This document shows, in pieces, positions 43,313-51,885 of a stretch of 64,000 bases of DNA (its first letter is position 1; every line of letters begins with the position of its first letter). A program made the translations under genes and the position numbers. The notes under the pieces are model-generated. The model ran no database searches. It was given only the letters and a program-made list of their open reading frames with translations, and was not told the DNA's origin. Location: the NCBI RefSeq assembly GCF_014385095.1, contig NZ_JACRTC010000001.1, positions 1-64,000 on the forward strand. The letters run 5' to 3'. The stretch comes from Zongyangia hominis (GTDB taxonomy: Bacteria > Bacillota > Clostridia > Oscillospirales > Ruminococcaceae).

Positions 43313-44101
43313 ATGCAAGTGCTCGAAAGCAGGGACAACCCTGTAATCAAGCGCCTGTGCCGGCTGATGCAGAAGAAAAGCGCTCGCCGGGAACAGGGGC
43401 TTTTTGTGGCGGAGGGCGTCCGGCTGTGCCGGGAAGCGGCCCTTTCGGGCGTCGTGATCGAACAGGCCTTTTTTACACGGGAGGCCGCGGAAAAGTACCC
43501 GGAAGACATCAATTTCCTCATAAGCCAAAGCAAGGGTGCGGCGGAAATTTCCCCGGCGGCGGCCAGAAAAATCTCCGACACCCCCTCGCCCCAGGGCGTA
43601 TTTTGTTTGTGCGCCCTGCTTGACAATGAAAAAACCCTTGCTACAATAAACAGTGACGGGAAGTACCTGGCGCTGTGCTCCCTCCAGGACCCGGGCAATA
43701 TCGGCACCATTGTGCGCACCGCCGAGGCCTTCGGCGTCGACGGGCTCATCCTCACAGGAGACTGCCCCGATATTTACAGCCCCAAGGTGCTGCGCTCCAC
43801 CATGGGCAGCGCCTTTCGCCTGCCCATCGCGGTGACCGGCGATCTTTTTAGCGTGATTGCGCGGATGAGGGAAGCGGGGGTGGCGGTTTACGGCGCGGCG
43901 CTTACCGACCGAAGCGTCCCCATCACCGGCCTTGATTTTTCCCGCGGGGCCATGACCCTCATCGGCAACGAGGGCAGCGGCCTGCCGCCCGATCTGCTGG
44001 CGGCGTGCGACCAAACCGTGCGCATCCCCATGAAGGGGCGCGCCGAGTCCCTCAACGCCGCGGTGGCCGCCGCGGTGGCGCTGTGGGAGATGACCCGATA
44101 A
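43313..44101 (+). CDS. TrmH/SpoU-family RNA 2'-O-methyltransferase
   Basis: A 262-residue SPOUT enzyme. Motif 1 NIGTIVRTAEAFG, motif 2 (LIGNEGSGLP) and motif 3 (RIPMKGRAESLNAAVA) of the knotted SAM site are intact, and the N-terminal SpoU substrate-binding domain (residues 1-100) is present. Homologues next to rplT (YsgA-like) are believed to modify 23S rRNA; the target is not identifiable here. The ATG at 43313 follows GGGAGG at 8 bases; the frame is open to 43250 but that part is the rplT terminator. Confidence 0.9.
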   Translation: MQVLESRDNPVIKRLCRLMQKKSARREQGLFVAEGVRLCREAALSGVVIEQAFFTREAAEKYPEDINFLISQSKGAAEISPAAARKISDTPSPQGVFCLCALLDNEKTLATINSDGKYLALCSLQDPGNIGTIVRTAEAFGVDGLILTGDCPDIYSPKVLRSTMGSAFRLPIAVTGDLFSVIARMREAGVAVYGAALTDRSVPITGLDFSRGAMTLIGNEGSGLPPDLLAACDQTVRIPMKGRAESLNAAVAAAVALWEMTR

Positions 44102-44137
44102 AATTGCGCTTGTGTGACGGCGCGGGGAGGGAAGAAC

Positions 44138-45433
44138 ATGGTTCCTGTTTCCTATTGGATATGGCTGCAAAGCTGCCTTTCCCAGGGCAGCGGTCTTATT
44201 TCCGATATTTTGGAGGCCTACGGCGACCCGAAAGCCTTTTACGAGGCGGTGCACGCGTGTGACCCGGAGGTGGGACTCGCTGGTCTGCCTACGCTCACCC
44301 ATGCCCAGCTCTCAAAATGCGCCAAAACGCCTCTTTCCGTTTCCGACCCCATCCTTGAGCGCTGTCAAAAGGCGGGGTGCACGGCTATTGGCTGTGACCA
44401 TCCCGATTATCCGGATCGGCTGCGGTATATTTACGCGCCTCCCGCCGTACTCTATTACCGTGGAGCCCTGGCGGGGCTGGACGAAATTCCCATCATCACG
44501 GTGGTGGGTACGAGAAAGATGACAGAGTACGGCAGAAAAGCCGCCGTCGAGTTCGGCACGGCCCTGGCCCAAGCGGGCATCGGCGTGGTCAGCGGTATGG
44601 CGGTGGGCGTGGATATCACGGCCATGAAGGCGGCGCTCAAACAGGGCGGCTATGTCATCGGCGTCACTGGTTGCGGCATCGATGTCAACTACCCGGTAGA
44701 AAACGAGAAGATGCGCCATCTGGTGGCCAAATACGGCTGTCTCATCAGTGAATACCCGCCGGGCACCGGGGTGAGGAAGGGACATTTCCCCGTCCGCAAC
44801 CGGATTTTGGCGGGCCTCGGCCTGGGTGCGCTGGTGATTCAGGCCCCGGGCCACAGCGGTTCGCTCATCACGGCCGACTATGCCCTCGAGCAGGGCAAGG
44901 ATTTATTCGTGGTGCCGGGGAATCTCTACGACCCCACCGTGGCGGGTAATCTCAGGATGCTCCGGGATGGCTGTACCCCAGCCACCGAGCCGTCCGACGT
45001 GGTGGACACCTACCGCTTCCCCTATGAGGATGTGCTGCGCCGGGAGCGGCTCAAAAACAAAGAGCGAAGGGCCGGACGGCCTCTCCCACCCGCGGAGGAA
45101 GCGGAGACACCGGCAAATCTGCCCAACGGGGAATCCGGGACGGCGCCGCCCCGGCCTACGGAGGACTTGACGGGGAAAGCCGGGCTACCCCAGGACAAGC
45201 AGGCGCCGCCTGCGCCGGTAGCTTTGACGGCGCCACCGGAACCCAAGGTGTCGCAGCCGGCGCTGGAGGTCTTTCGTCTGCTGGGGGAAGCGCCCATGCA
45301 CATGGATGAGATCGCCGGGGCGCTGGAAATGAGAATATCCGAAGTGCTCTGCGCGCTGACCGAGCTCGAAATTGTCGGCGCTATCCGCACCTATTCGGGA
45401 AGACGCTATGGAAAGAAAGGGGAAACCCCATAA
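44138..45433 (+). CDS. dprA: DNA-processing protein DprA
   Basis: DprA binds incoming single-stranded DNA and loads RecA during transformation. The 431-residue protein has a SAM-like helical N-terminus, the Rossmann core (VVGTRKMTEYG, SGMAVGVDITAM, VTGCGIDVNYP, the SEYPPGTGVRKGHFPVRN loop), a Pro-rich linker of about 75 residues near 315-365 and a C-terminal winged helix. The linker is longer than usual. ATG 44138 follows GGGGAGGG; a GTG at 44114 is possible but less likely. The dprA-topA-trmFO order matches Bacillus. Confidence 0.93.
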   Translation: MVPVSYWIWLQSCLSQGSGLISDILEAYGDPKAFYEAVHACDPEVGLAGLPTLTHAQLSKCAKTPLSVSDPILERCQKAGCTAIGCDHPDYPDRLRYIYAPPAVLYYRGALAGLDEIPIITVVGTRKMTEYGRKAAVEFGTALAQAGIGVVSGMAVGVDITAMKAALKQGGYVIGVTGCGIDVNYPVENEKMRHLVAKYGCLISEYPPGTGVRKGHFPVRNRILAGLGLGALVIQAPGHSGSLITADYALEQGKDLFVVPGNLYDPTVAGNLRMLRDGCTPATEPSDVVDTYRFPYEDVLRRERLKNKERRAGRPLPPAEEAETPANLPNGESGTAPPRPTEDLTGKAGLPQDKQAPPAPVALTAPPEPKVSQPALEVFRLLGEAPMHMDEIAGALEMRISEVLCALTELEIVGAIRTYSGRRYGKKGETP

Positions 45434-45450
45434 GGGGGCCCATTGACCAT

Positions 45451-45477
45451 AGAGGCGCGATCTAGCGCCCCTCTTTT
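45451..45477 (+). terminator. Weak terminator between dprA and topA
   Basis: A stem AGAGGCGC/GCGCCCCTCT with a 2-base bulge, a 6-base loop and TTT. Partial readthrough into topA is likely. Confidence 0.5.
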
Positions 45478-45502
45478 AAAGTTTAGCAATCTGGAGGTAT
45501 TC

Positions 45503-47590
45503 ATGTCGAATTTAGTGATTGTGGAGTCGCCGGCCAAGGCGAAGACCATACAAAAGTATTTGGGCAAGGATTTCGATGTCATCGCGTCCATGGGACATAT
45601 TCGGGACTTGCCCAAAAGCCGCCTCGGCGTGGATGTGGACAACAATTTTGAACCCCATTACATCGCCATCAAGGGCAAAGAGGAAATCATCCGCAACTTA
45701 AAAGCCAAAGCCAAAAAGAGCGACCAGATCTATCTGGCCACCGACCCCGACCGCGAGGGAGAGGCCATCTCCTGGCATCTGGCTCATCTGTTAAAAATCC
45801 CCACCGACGACCAGAACCGGGTGACCTTCAACGAGATCACCAAATCCGGCGTCCAGTCGGGGATGGACCATCCGCGCAAGATCGACCAGGACTTGGTGGA
45901 CGCCCAGCAGGCCCGCCGGATTCTCGACCGGATTGTGGGCTACAAGATCTCCCCCTTCCTCTGGAAGAAGATCAAGAGCGGCCTGTCCGGCGGGCGCGTC
46001 CAGTCGGTGGCGGTGCGGATGATCGTGGACCGGGAGGAGGAAATCCGCGCGTTTAAGGCGGAGGAGTATTGGAGCATCGACGCCAAGCTCACCGCCAAGG
46101 GCTCCCGGAAGGTCTTCGCGTCCAAGCTTCACTCCAAAGACGGGGAAAAGGTGGAGATCAAAAACGAGGAGCAGGCAAACGCCATCCTGGCTGATCTCAA
46201 AGACGCCCCGTTTATCGTGGCCAACGTCAAAAAGGGCGTGCGGAAAAAGACCCCGGCGCCTCCCTTTATCACCTCCACCCTCCAGCAGGAGGCTTCCCGG
46301 AGGCTGGGCTTCCAGGCCAGACGGACCATGAAGGCGGCCCAGGAGCTCTACGAAGGCGTGGATGTGGAGGGGATGGGCCCGACGGGTCTCATCACCTACA
46401 TGAGAACCGACTCCCTGCGCATCTCCGACGAGGCCAGAGCCGAGTCCGAGGCCTTTATCGTGGAAAAATACGGCAAGCAGTACCTGCCCCAGACCCGCCG
46501 GGTCTTCAAGACCAAAAGTAGCGCCCAGGACGCCCATGAGGCCATTCGGCCCTCTATGCCCGCCCTGACGCCGGACCGGGTCAAGGGGAGCCTGACTTCC
46601 GACCAATTTAAACTCTATAAGCTCATCTGGGAGCGCTTCATCGCCAGCCAGATGGCAAACGCCCTCTTGGACACCGTTTCGGCGGACATCAGCGCCAATA
46701 ACTACACCTTTAAGTCATCCGGTTATTCGGTGAAGTTCGACGGCTTCACGGTGCTCTATGAGGAGAGCAAGGACGGTAGCGAGGACAGCGAGGAGAGCGG
46801 TGTCCTGCCGCCGCTGACCGTGGGCGACCCGCTCAAGGTCAAATCCCTCGACGGCTCCCAGCACTTCACCCAGCCGCCGCCACGCTACACCGAGGCGTCC
46901 ATCATCAAGGCGCTGGAGGAAAACGAGATCGGGCGGCCGAGCACCTACGCGCCCACCATCTCTACCATCCTCACCCGCGGGTATATCGAGCGGGAAGCAA
47001 AGCAGCTGAAACCCACCGCCCTGGGGGAGATCACCACCAAGGTCCTCAGCGAAAACTTTGCCAACATTGTGGACGTGGCCTTCACCGCCAAGATGGAGAA
47101 GGACTTGGACCGGGTGGAATTGGGCAAGGCCAACTGGGTCAAGACCCTGGACCACTTCTATAAGGACTTCGCCAAGACCTTAGAGGCTGCGGAAAAGACC
47201 CTGGACGGCACCAAGATTAAGGTCCCCGACGAGGAGACCGACGTGGTCTGCGAGCTGTGCGGACGCAAGATGGTGATCAAAAACGGCCGGTACGGCAAGT
47301 TCCTGGCCTGCCCCGGCTTCCCCGAATGCCGCAACACCAAGAAAATCGTCCAGGAAACCCCGGGCGTCTGCCCGATTTGTAAGGGCAAGGTGCTGGCCAA
47401 GAAATCGAAAAACGGCAAGTCTTACTTCGGCTGTGAAAATAACCCCAAGTGTTCCTTTATGACTTGGGACGAACCGCTGGCGGAGAAGTGCCCCAAATGC
47501 GACGCATCCTTGTTTAAAAAGCGGGGCAAAAACGGAAAAATCTACTGCGGCAACGAAAACTGCGACTATGAGCGGGGGCTCAAGGACTGA
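45503..47590 (+). CDS. topA: DNA topoisomerase I
   Basis: A type IA topoisomerase that relaxes negative supercoils. The 695-residue protein begins with the TOPRIM domain (VIVESPAKAKTI; DPDREGE), has the catalytic Tyr299 in TYMRTDS and ends in three C4 zinc fingers (CELCGRK..., CPICKGK..., CPKCDAS...). ATG 45503 follows GGAGG; the longer frame from 45443 runs through the terminator and is rejected. Confidence 0.97.
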   Translation: MSNLVIVESPAKAKTIQKYLGKDFDVIASMGHIRDLPKSRLGVDVDNNFEPHYIAIKGKEEIIRNLKAKAKKSDQIYLATDPDREGEAISWHLAHLLKIPTDDQNRVTFNEITKSGVQSGMDHPRKIDQDLVDAQQARRILDRIVGYKISPFLWKKIKSGLSGGRVQSVAVRMIVDREEEIRAFKAEEYWSIDAKLTAKGSRKVFASKLHSKDGEKVEIKNEEQANAILADLKDAPFIVANVKKGVRKKTPAPPFITSTLQQEASRRLGFQARRTMKAAQELYEGVDVEGMGPTGLITYMRTDSLRISDEARAESEAFIVEKYGKQYLPQTRRVFKTKSSAQDAHEAIRPSMPALTPDRVKGSLTSDQFKLYKLIWERFIASQMANALLDTVSADISANNYTFKSSGYSVKFDGFTVLYEESKDGSEDSEESGVLPPLTVGDPLKVKSLDGSQHFTQPPPRYTEASIIKALEENEIGRPSTYAPTISTILTRGYIEREAKQLKPTALGEITTKVLSENFANIVDVAFTAKMEKDLDRVELGKANWVKTLDHFYKDFAKTLEAAEKTLDGTKIKVPDEETDVVCELCGRKMVIKNGRYGKFLACPGFPECRNTKKIVQETPGVCPICKGKVLAKKSKNGKSYFGCENNPKCSFMTWDEPLAEKCPKCDASLFKKRGKNGKIYCGNENCDYERGLKD

Positions 47591-48912
47591 TGCGGGTGAC
47601 AGTCATCGGCGCGGGGCTCGCCGGGTGTGAAGCCGCCTGGCAGCTCGCCCGCTTTGGAATCGAAGTCACCCTCTATGAGATGAAGCCCAAAAAGTACACC
47701 CCCGCCCACCACTATCCCGGCATGGCGGAGCTCATCTGCTCCAATTCACTCAAAGCCATGCGGCTGGAATCGGCCGCGGGGCTCCTCAAAGAGGAAATGA
47801 GCCGTCTCGGTTCCCTGCTCGTGCCCTGCGCCAAGGCGTGCGCGGTGGCGGCGGGCGGGGCGCTGGCGGTGGACCGGGAGGCATTTTCGGACCTGGTGAC
47901 GGATAAAATCCGGCGGGAGGGCCATATTGAAGTTGTGGAGGAAGAACTGACCGCTATCCCCGAAGGACCGGTCATCGTGGCCACCGGGCCCTTGACCTCC
48001 GACGCCCTCTCCGACGCCATCCGGAAAAAACTGGGGGAGGAGTACCTGAGCTTTTTCGACGCGGCGGCCCCCATCGTCACAGCCGAAAGCCTCGACAAAG
48101 AGCGCTGTTTCTTTGCCGCCCGGTATGGACGGGGGGACGACGATTATATCAACTGTCCCTTTTCCAAGGAGGAATACGTGGCCTTTTACGAGGCTCTCGT
48201 CCACGCCCAGTCGGTGCAGCTCAAAGCCTTCGAAAAGGAAGGGCTCAAGGTCTACGAGGGGTGCATGCCGGTGGAGGTGTTAGCAAAGCGGGGGCCCGAC
48301 ACCCTGCGCTTCGGCCCTCTCAAACCGGTGGGGCTGCGGGACCCGAGGACGGGACACCGCCCCTGGGCGGTGGTGCAGCTCAGACGGGAGAACGCGGCGG
48401 GGAGCCTCTATAACCTGGTGGGCTTTCAGACCAACCTCTTGTTCGGGGAGCAAAAGCGAGTCTTTTCCATGATCCCAGGGCTCGAAAACGCCGAGTTTGT
48501 CCGCTATGGGGTCATGCACCGCAACACCTTCCTCGATTCTCCCCGGCTCCTCGACCAGTATTTCCGTCTGAAAAAAGAGCCGCGCATCTTCTTTGCCGGA
48601 CAGATGACCGGCGTGGAGGGGTATATGGAGTCGGCCGCGTCGGGCCTGCTCGCCGGGGTCAACATGGCTCTGACGCTTACGGGGAAGGAGCCGCTTACCC
48701 TGCCCTTTGACACCATGACCGGCGCGCTCTCCCGCTACATCAGCGACGGGAGCGTCAAGGACTTCCAGCCCATGGGCGCCAATATGGGGCTTTTGCCTCC
48801 GCCGCTCAAACGGGAGCGGGACAAGGTCAAGCGCTACGCCCAGGTGTCCGAGCGGGCGCTGGGGAGCCTCGACGCCGCCCTAAAAGAGCGCCGGGGCGAC
48901 CTGCCGGGGTAA
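47590..48912 (+). CDS. trmFO: Methylenetetrahydrofolate-tRNA (uracil-5-)-methyltransferase TrmFO
   Basis: TrmFO makes 5-methyluridine at tRNA position 54 using FAD and methylene-THF. The 440-residue protein has the FAD dinucleotide motif GAGLAGCEAAW (residues 7-17), MKPKKYTPAHH and ELICSNSLK typical of the family, and the late FQPMGANMGLLP. It overlaps the topA stop by one base (TGATG). Confidence 0.96.
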   Translation: MRVTVIGAGLAGCEAAWQLARFGIEVTLYEMKPKKYTPAHHYPGMAELICSNSLKAMRLESAAGLLKEEMSRLGSLLVPCAKACAVAAGGALAVDREAFSDLVTDKIRREGHIEVVEEELTAIPEGPVIVATGPLTSDALSDAIRKKLGEEYLSFFDAAAPIVTAESLDKERCFFAARYGRGDDDYINCPFSKEEYVAFYEALVHAQSVQLKAFEKEGLKVYEGCMPVEVLAKRGPDTLRFGPLKPVGLRDPRTGHRPWAVVQLRRENAAGSLYNLVGFQTNLLFGEQKRVFSMIPGLENAEFVRYGVMHRNTFLDSPRLLDQYFRLKKEPRIFFAGQMTGVEGYMESAASGLLAGVNMALTLTGKEPLTLPFDTMTGALSRYISDGSVKDFQPMGANMGLLPPPLKRERDKVKRYAQVSERALGSLDAALKERRGDLPG

Positions 48913-49029
48913 GGCGGCGCGCCCGCGGATTTGGACCGTCCGCTCCGCCGGACTTGTGCTTTTTCGCGGGGCGCGGCCATCGGTTTCGGGTGTCCTGCGG
49001 CGGCCTCTATGCCTTTTAGAAAACCCACA

Positions 49030-49064
49030 GCCTGTTTTCGTCCCCGTGTGCGGCGAAAACAGGC
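49030..49064. repeat. Hairpin between trmFO and plsX
   Basis: A perfect 11-bp inverted repeat GCCTGTTTTCG/CGAAAACAGGC with a 13-base loop, 35 bases before plsX. No T tail; possibly a weak terminator, an mRNA processing site or an operator. Nothing else recognisable in 48913-49099. Confidence 0.5.
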
Positions 49065-49099
49065 GTCAAGATCCAACCGCACGGAGAAATGGAGCGAAC

Positions 49100-50104
49100 A
49101 TGAAAATTATTGTGGACGCTTTCGGCGGGGACAACGCGCCGCTGGAAGTGCTCAAAGGCTGCGCCATGGCGGTGCAGGAGTATCATCTGACGGTTGTGCT
49201 GACCGGCGATGAGGAGATCATCAAAAAAACAGCGGAGGAAAACGGCGTAACGCTCACGGGGATGGAGATCGTCCACGCCCCGGATGTGGTGATGGTGGAG
49301 GACGACCCCGCCGCCGTCATCAAAAACCACGGGGATTCCTCCCTTGTCAAGGGCCTCAGCCTGCTCGCCCAGGGCGAGGGCGACGCCTTTGTCAGCGCCG
49401 GGTCCACCGGCGCGCTGGTGGTGGGTTCCTCCTTGCTTGTCAAGCGCATCAAAGGCATCAAACGGGCGGCGCTGGCCCCCATCATCCCCTCCAACACCGG
49501 CTGCTATATGCTCATGGACGCCGGCGCCAACTTAGAATGCCGCCCCGAGATGCTCTTGCAGTTCGGCATCATGGGCAGCGCCTATATGAATAAGATCGTC
49601 AAGGTCAATTCCCCCCGGGTGGGGCTGCTCAACGTGGGCGCCGAGGAAACCAAGGGCACCGTCCTGCAAAAGGAAGCTTTTGCCCTGTTAAAAAGCGCGC
49701 CGGTCAACTTTACCGGCAACATCGAGCCCCGGGACGTGCCCATGGGGGACTGCGAGGTGGTGGTTTGCGACGGATTTTCCGGCAACATCGTCTTAAAGCT
49801 CACCGAGGGGCTGGCCTCGGCCATGATGGGCAATATCAAGAACATCCTCTATAAGAACACCCTGACCAAGCTGGCCGCGGCCAGCATCAAGGGGGGACTG
49901 ATGGAGTTAAAAAAGAAGATGGACTACACCGAACACGGCGGCGCGCCGCTCATGGGCATCGCCAAACCCGTCATCAAGGCCCACGGCAGCTCCAACGCCA
50001 ACGCCTTCAAAAACGCCATTCGCCAGGCCCGGGATTTCGTGGAACACGACGTCATCGGGGAGATCGAGCGGTCCTTGGAGGAGCTCAAGCGGACGGCGCA
50101 GTAG
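49100..50104 (+). CDS. plsX: Phosphate acyltransferase PlsX
   Basis: PlsX converts acyl-ACP to acyl-phosphate for phospholipid synthesis by PlsY. The 334-residue protein begins MKIIVDAFGGDNAP, the signature start, and includes GALVVGSSLLVKRIKGI and the CDGFSGNIVLK motif. ATG 49100 follows GGAG; a longer frame to 48956 is not conserved-looking. The fabD, fabG and acpP genes often found between plsX and rnc are missing. Confidence 0.96.
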   Translation: MKIIVDAFGGDNAPLEVLKGCAMAVQEYHLTVVLTGDEEIIKKTAEENGVTLTGMEIVHAPDVVMVEDDPAAVIKNHGDSSLVKGLSLLAQGEGDAFVSAGSTGALVVGSSLLVKRIKGIKRAALAPIIPSNTGCYMLMDAGANLECRPEMLLQFGIMGSAYMNKIVKVNSPRVGLLNVGAEETKGTVLQKEAFALLKSAPVNFTGNIEPRDVPMGDCEVVVCDGFSGNIVLKLTEGLASAMMGNIKNILYKNTLTKLAAASIKGGLMELKKKMDYTEHGGAPLMGIAKPVIKAHGSSNANAFKNAIRQARDFVEHDVIGEIERSLEELKRTAQ

Positions 50105-50176
50105 CGCTTCCTTCCTTTGGGGCCGGAAAGACGGCCAGATTCGGCAGCGATGCCAAGCGAAAGGTTATCAGACGAT

Positions 50177-50857
50177 ATGAAAGAAAAAGAACTGGAAAAA
50201 GTCATTGGATATTCTTTTGAAAATGCCAAATACCTACAAATTGCCCTCTCCCACACCTCCTATGTCAACGAGGTGAAGAAGGGGGCGGTCAGCAACGAGC
50301 GGCAGGAGTTTTTGGGGGACGCGGTGCTCTCCATCGTGGTCTCCGACTACCTGTTTAAGCACTACTCCCACCTGCCCGAGGGGGAGCTGACCAAGCTGCG
50401 GGCGTCCCTGGTGTGTGAAAAAAGCCTGTGTGAATTCGCCCATATGATCGGTCTTGGCCAGTATCTCTATCTGGGCCGGGGGGAGGAGCTCATGGGCGGC
50501 CGGGAACGGCCCTCCATCCTGGCCGACGCCTTCGAGGCCCTCATCGCCGCCATCTATCTGGACGGCGGGATGGAGCACGCCAAGCGCTTCATCCTCGGCT
50601 TTGTGAAAAAGCAGGTGGAAAAGGAAAAGAAAGTCTTCTTTAAGGACTATAAGACCACCTTGCAGGAGATCATCCAGCAGAACAAGGAGGAACAGCTCTC
50701 CTATGTGTTGGTGCAGGAGAGCGGGCCCGACCACGACAAGCACTTCGTGGTGGAGGTACATCTCAACTCCAACGTCATCGGCAAGGGCGAGGGGCGCAGC
50801 AAAAAGGACGCCGAGCAGATGGCGGCCAAAGAAGCATTGGAGCTGATGGGGGAATGA
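50177..50857 (+). CDS. rnc: Ribonuclease III
   Basis: RNase III cleaves double-stranded RNA, including rRNA precursors. The 226-residue protein has the catalytic signature ERQEFLGDAVL (Glu44, Asp48), a second acidic cluster (DAFEALIAAIYLDGG) and a C-terminal double-stranded RNA-binding domain (from about residue 153, ending SKKDAEQMAAKEAL). The ribosome binding site before ATG 50177 is weak (AAAGG about 14 bases away); ATG 50150 is an alternative. Confidence 0.95.
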   Translation: MKEKELEKVIGYSFENAKYLQIALSHTSYVNEVKKGAVSNERQEFLGDAVLSIVVSDYLFKHYSHLPEGELTKLRASLVCEKSLCEFAHMIGLGQYLYLGRGEELMGGRERPSILADAFEALIAAIYLDGGMEHAKRFILGFVKKQVEKEKKVFFKDYKTTLQEIIQQNKEEQLSYVLVQESGPDHDKHFVVEVHLNSNVIGKGEGRSKKDAEQMAAKEALELMGE

Positions 50858-51885
50858 GGCACGCCAATGTGTCCATCTTCGTCCCCCACGCGGGCTGCCC
50901 CCACCGGTGCAGCTTTTGCGACCAGCGGGCCATCTCGGGGGAGGAACACGCGCCCACCCCACAGGAGGTCCGCCGCATCTGCCAGGGGGCGCTTTCCGAT
51001 TTGGGGGAAAACGCGAAAACGAGCGAGATCGCCTTTTTTGGCGGCAGCTTTACCGCCATCGAGCGGGACTATATGGTTTCTCTTTTGGAAGCGGCCCAAC
51101 CCTTTGTGGGGAAGGGCGGATTTGGCGGCATCCGCATTTCCACCCGCCCCGACGCGGTGGGGGAGGAAATGCTCTCCCTGCTTTCGTCCTACGGGGTCAC
51201 CGCCATCGAGCTGGGGGCCCAGTCCATGGAAGACCGGGTGCTCCTGTTAAACGAGCGGGGCCACACGGCCGCCGACGTGGCCGACGCGTCCCGGCGCATC
51301 AAGGCCCGGGGCTTCTCCCTGGGGTTGCAAATGATGGTGGGGCTCTATGGCGACACGCCCCAGGGCGCCTTCGAGACGGCCAAGAAGCTGGCGGCGCTCT
51401 CCCCGGACGCGGTGCGGATTTATCCGGTGGTGGTCCTCGAGGGGACAAAACTGGGAGAACTCTACGCTCGGGGCATCTACCGTCTGCCTGGATTTGAGCG
51501 GGTGGTGGAATACTGCGCCCAGATGCTCTTACTCTTTGAGGGACGGGGCATTCCGGTCATCCGGCTGGGGCTCCACGCCTCCCCGGAGCTGGAAGAAAAG
51601 ATATTGGCCGGGTTTTACCATCCGGCGTTCCGGGAACTGTGCGAGGGACGGATATACTACAACAATGCGGCCGAGGCGCTGGGACGCCAGAAGATCTTCG
51701 GCGGCGATGTTGTGTTCTATGTGTCCCCGGGAAGCGCCTCGAAGATGGCGGGGCAAAAGCGGGAGAATCTGCGCAAGCTGGAGGAACAGGGCTACCGCGT
51801 CAAGATCTGCGAGCGGGCGGGCCTTCCCCTTTACGGGGTGGAAGTGGAACAGATGGTGAGAGGGGAAGTGATCGGTTGCATTTAA
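50854..51885 (+). CDS. Radical SAM protein, Elp3-like without an acetyltransferase domain
   Basis: A 343-residue radical SAM enzyme. The cluster motif is CPHRCSFC (Cys15, Cys19, Cys22), followed by FFGGSFTAI, the Gly-rich SAM-binding strand and ELGAQSMEDRVL of the Elp3/MiaB/NifB-type barrel. It matches the Elp3-like group found between rnc and smc in Clostridia. Real Elp3 carries a C-terminal GNAT domain for tRNA wobble-uridine modification; here only a short beta-rich tail follows, so the reaction is unknown. Its ATG overlaps the rnc stop (ATGA). Confidence 0.85.
   Translation: MRHANVSIFVPHAGCPHRCSFCDQRAISGEEHAPTPQEVRRICQGALSDLGENAKTSEIAFFGGSFTAIERDYMVSLLEAAQPFVGKGGFGGIRISTRPDAVGEEMLSLLSSYGVTAIELGAQSMEDRVLLLNERGHTAADVADASRRIKARGFSLGLQMMVGLYGDTPQGAFETAKKLAALSPDAVRIYPVVVLEGTKLGELYARGIYRLPGFERVVEYCAQMLLLFEGRGIPVIRLGLHASPELEEKILAGFYHPAFRELCEGRIYYNNAAEALGRQKIFGGDVVFYVSPGSASKMAGQKRENLRKLEEQGYRVKICERAGLPLYGVEVEQMVRGEVIGCI

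Noticed and set aside
41969..44302. 777-codon minus-strand frame across infC, rpmI and rplT
   Set aside because: Antisense to three ribosomal/translation genes of certain identity; no motif; also crosses the operon terminator.
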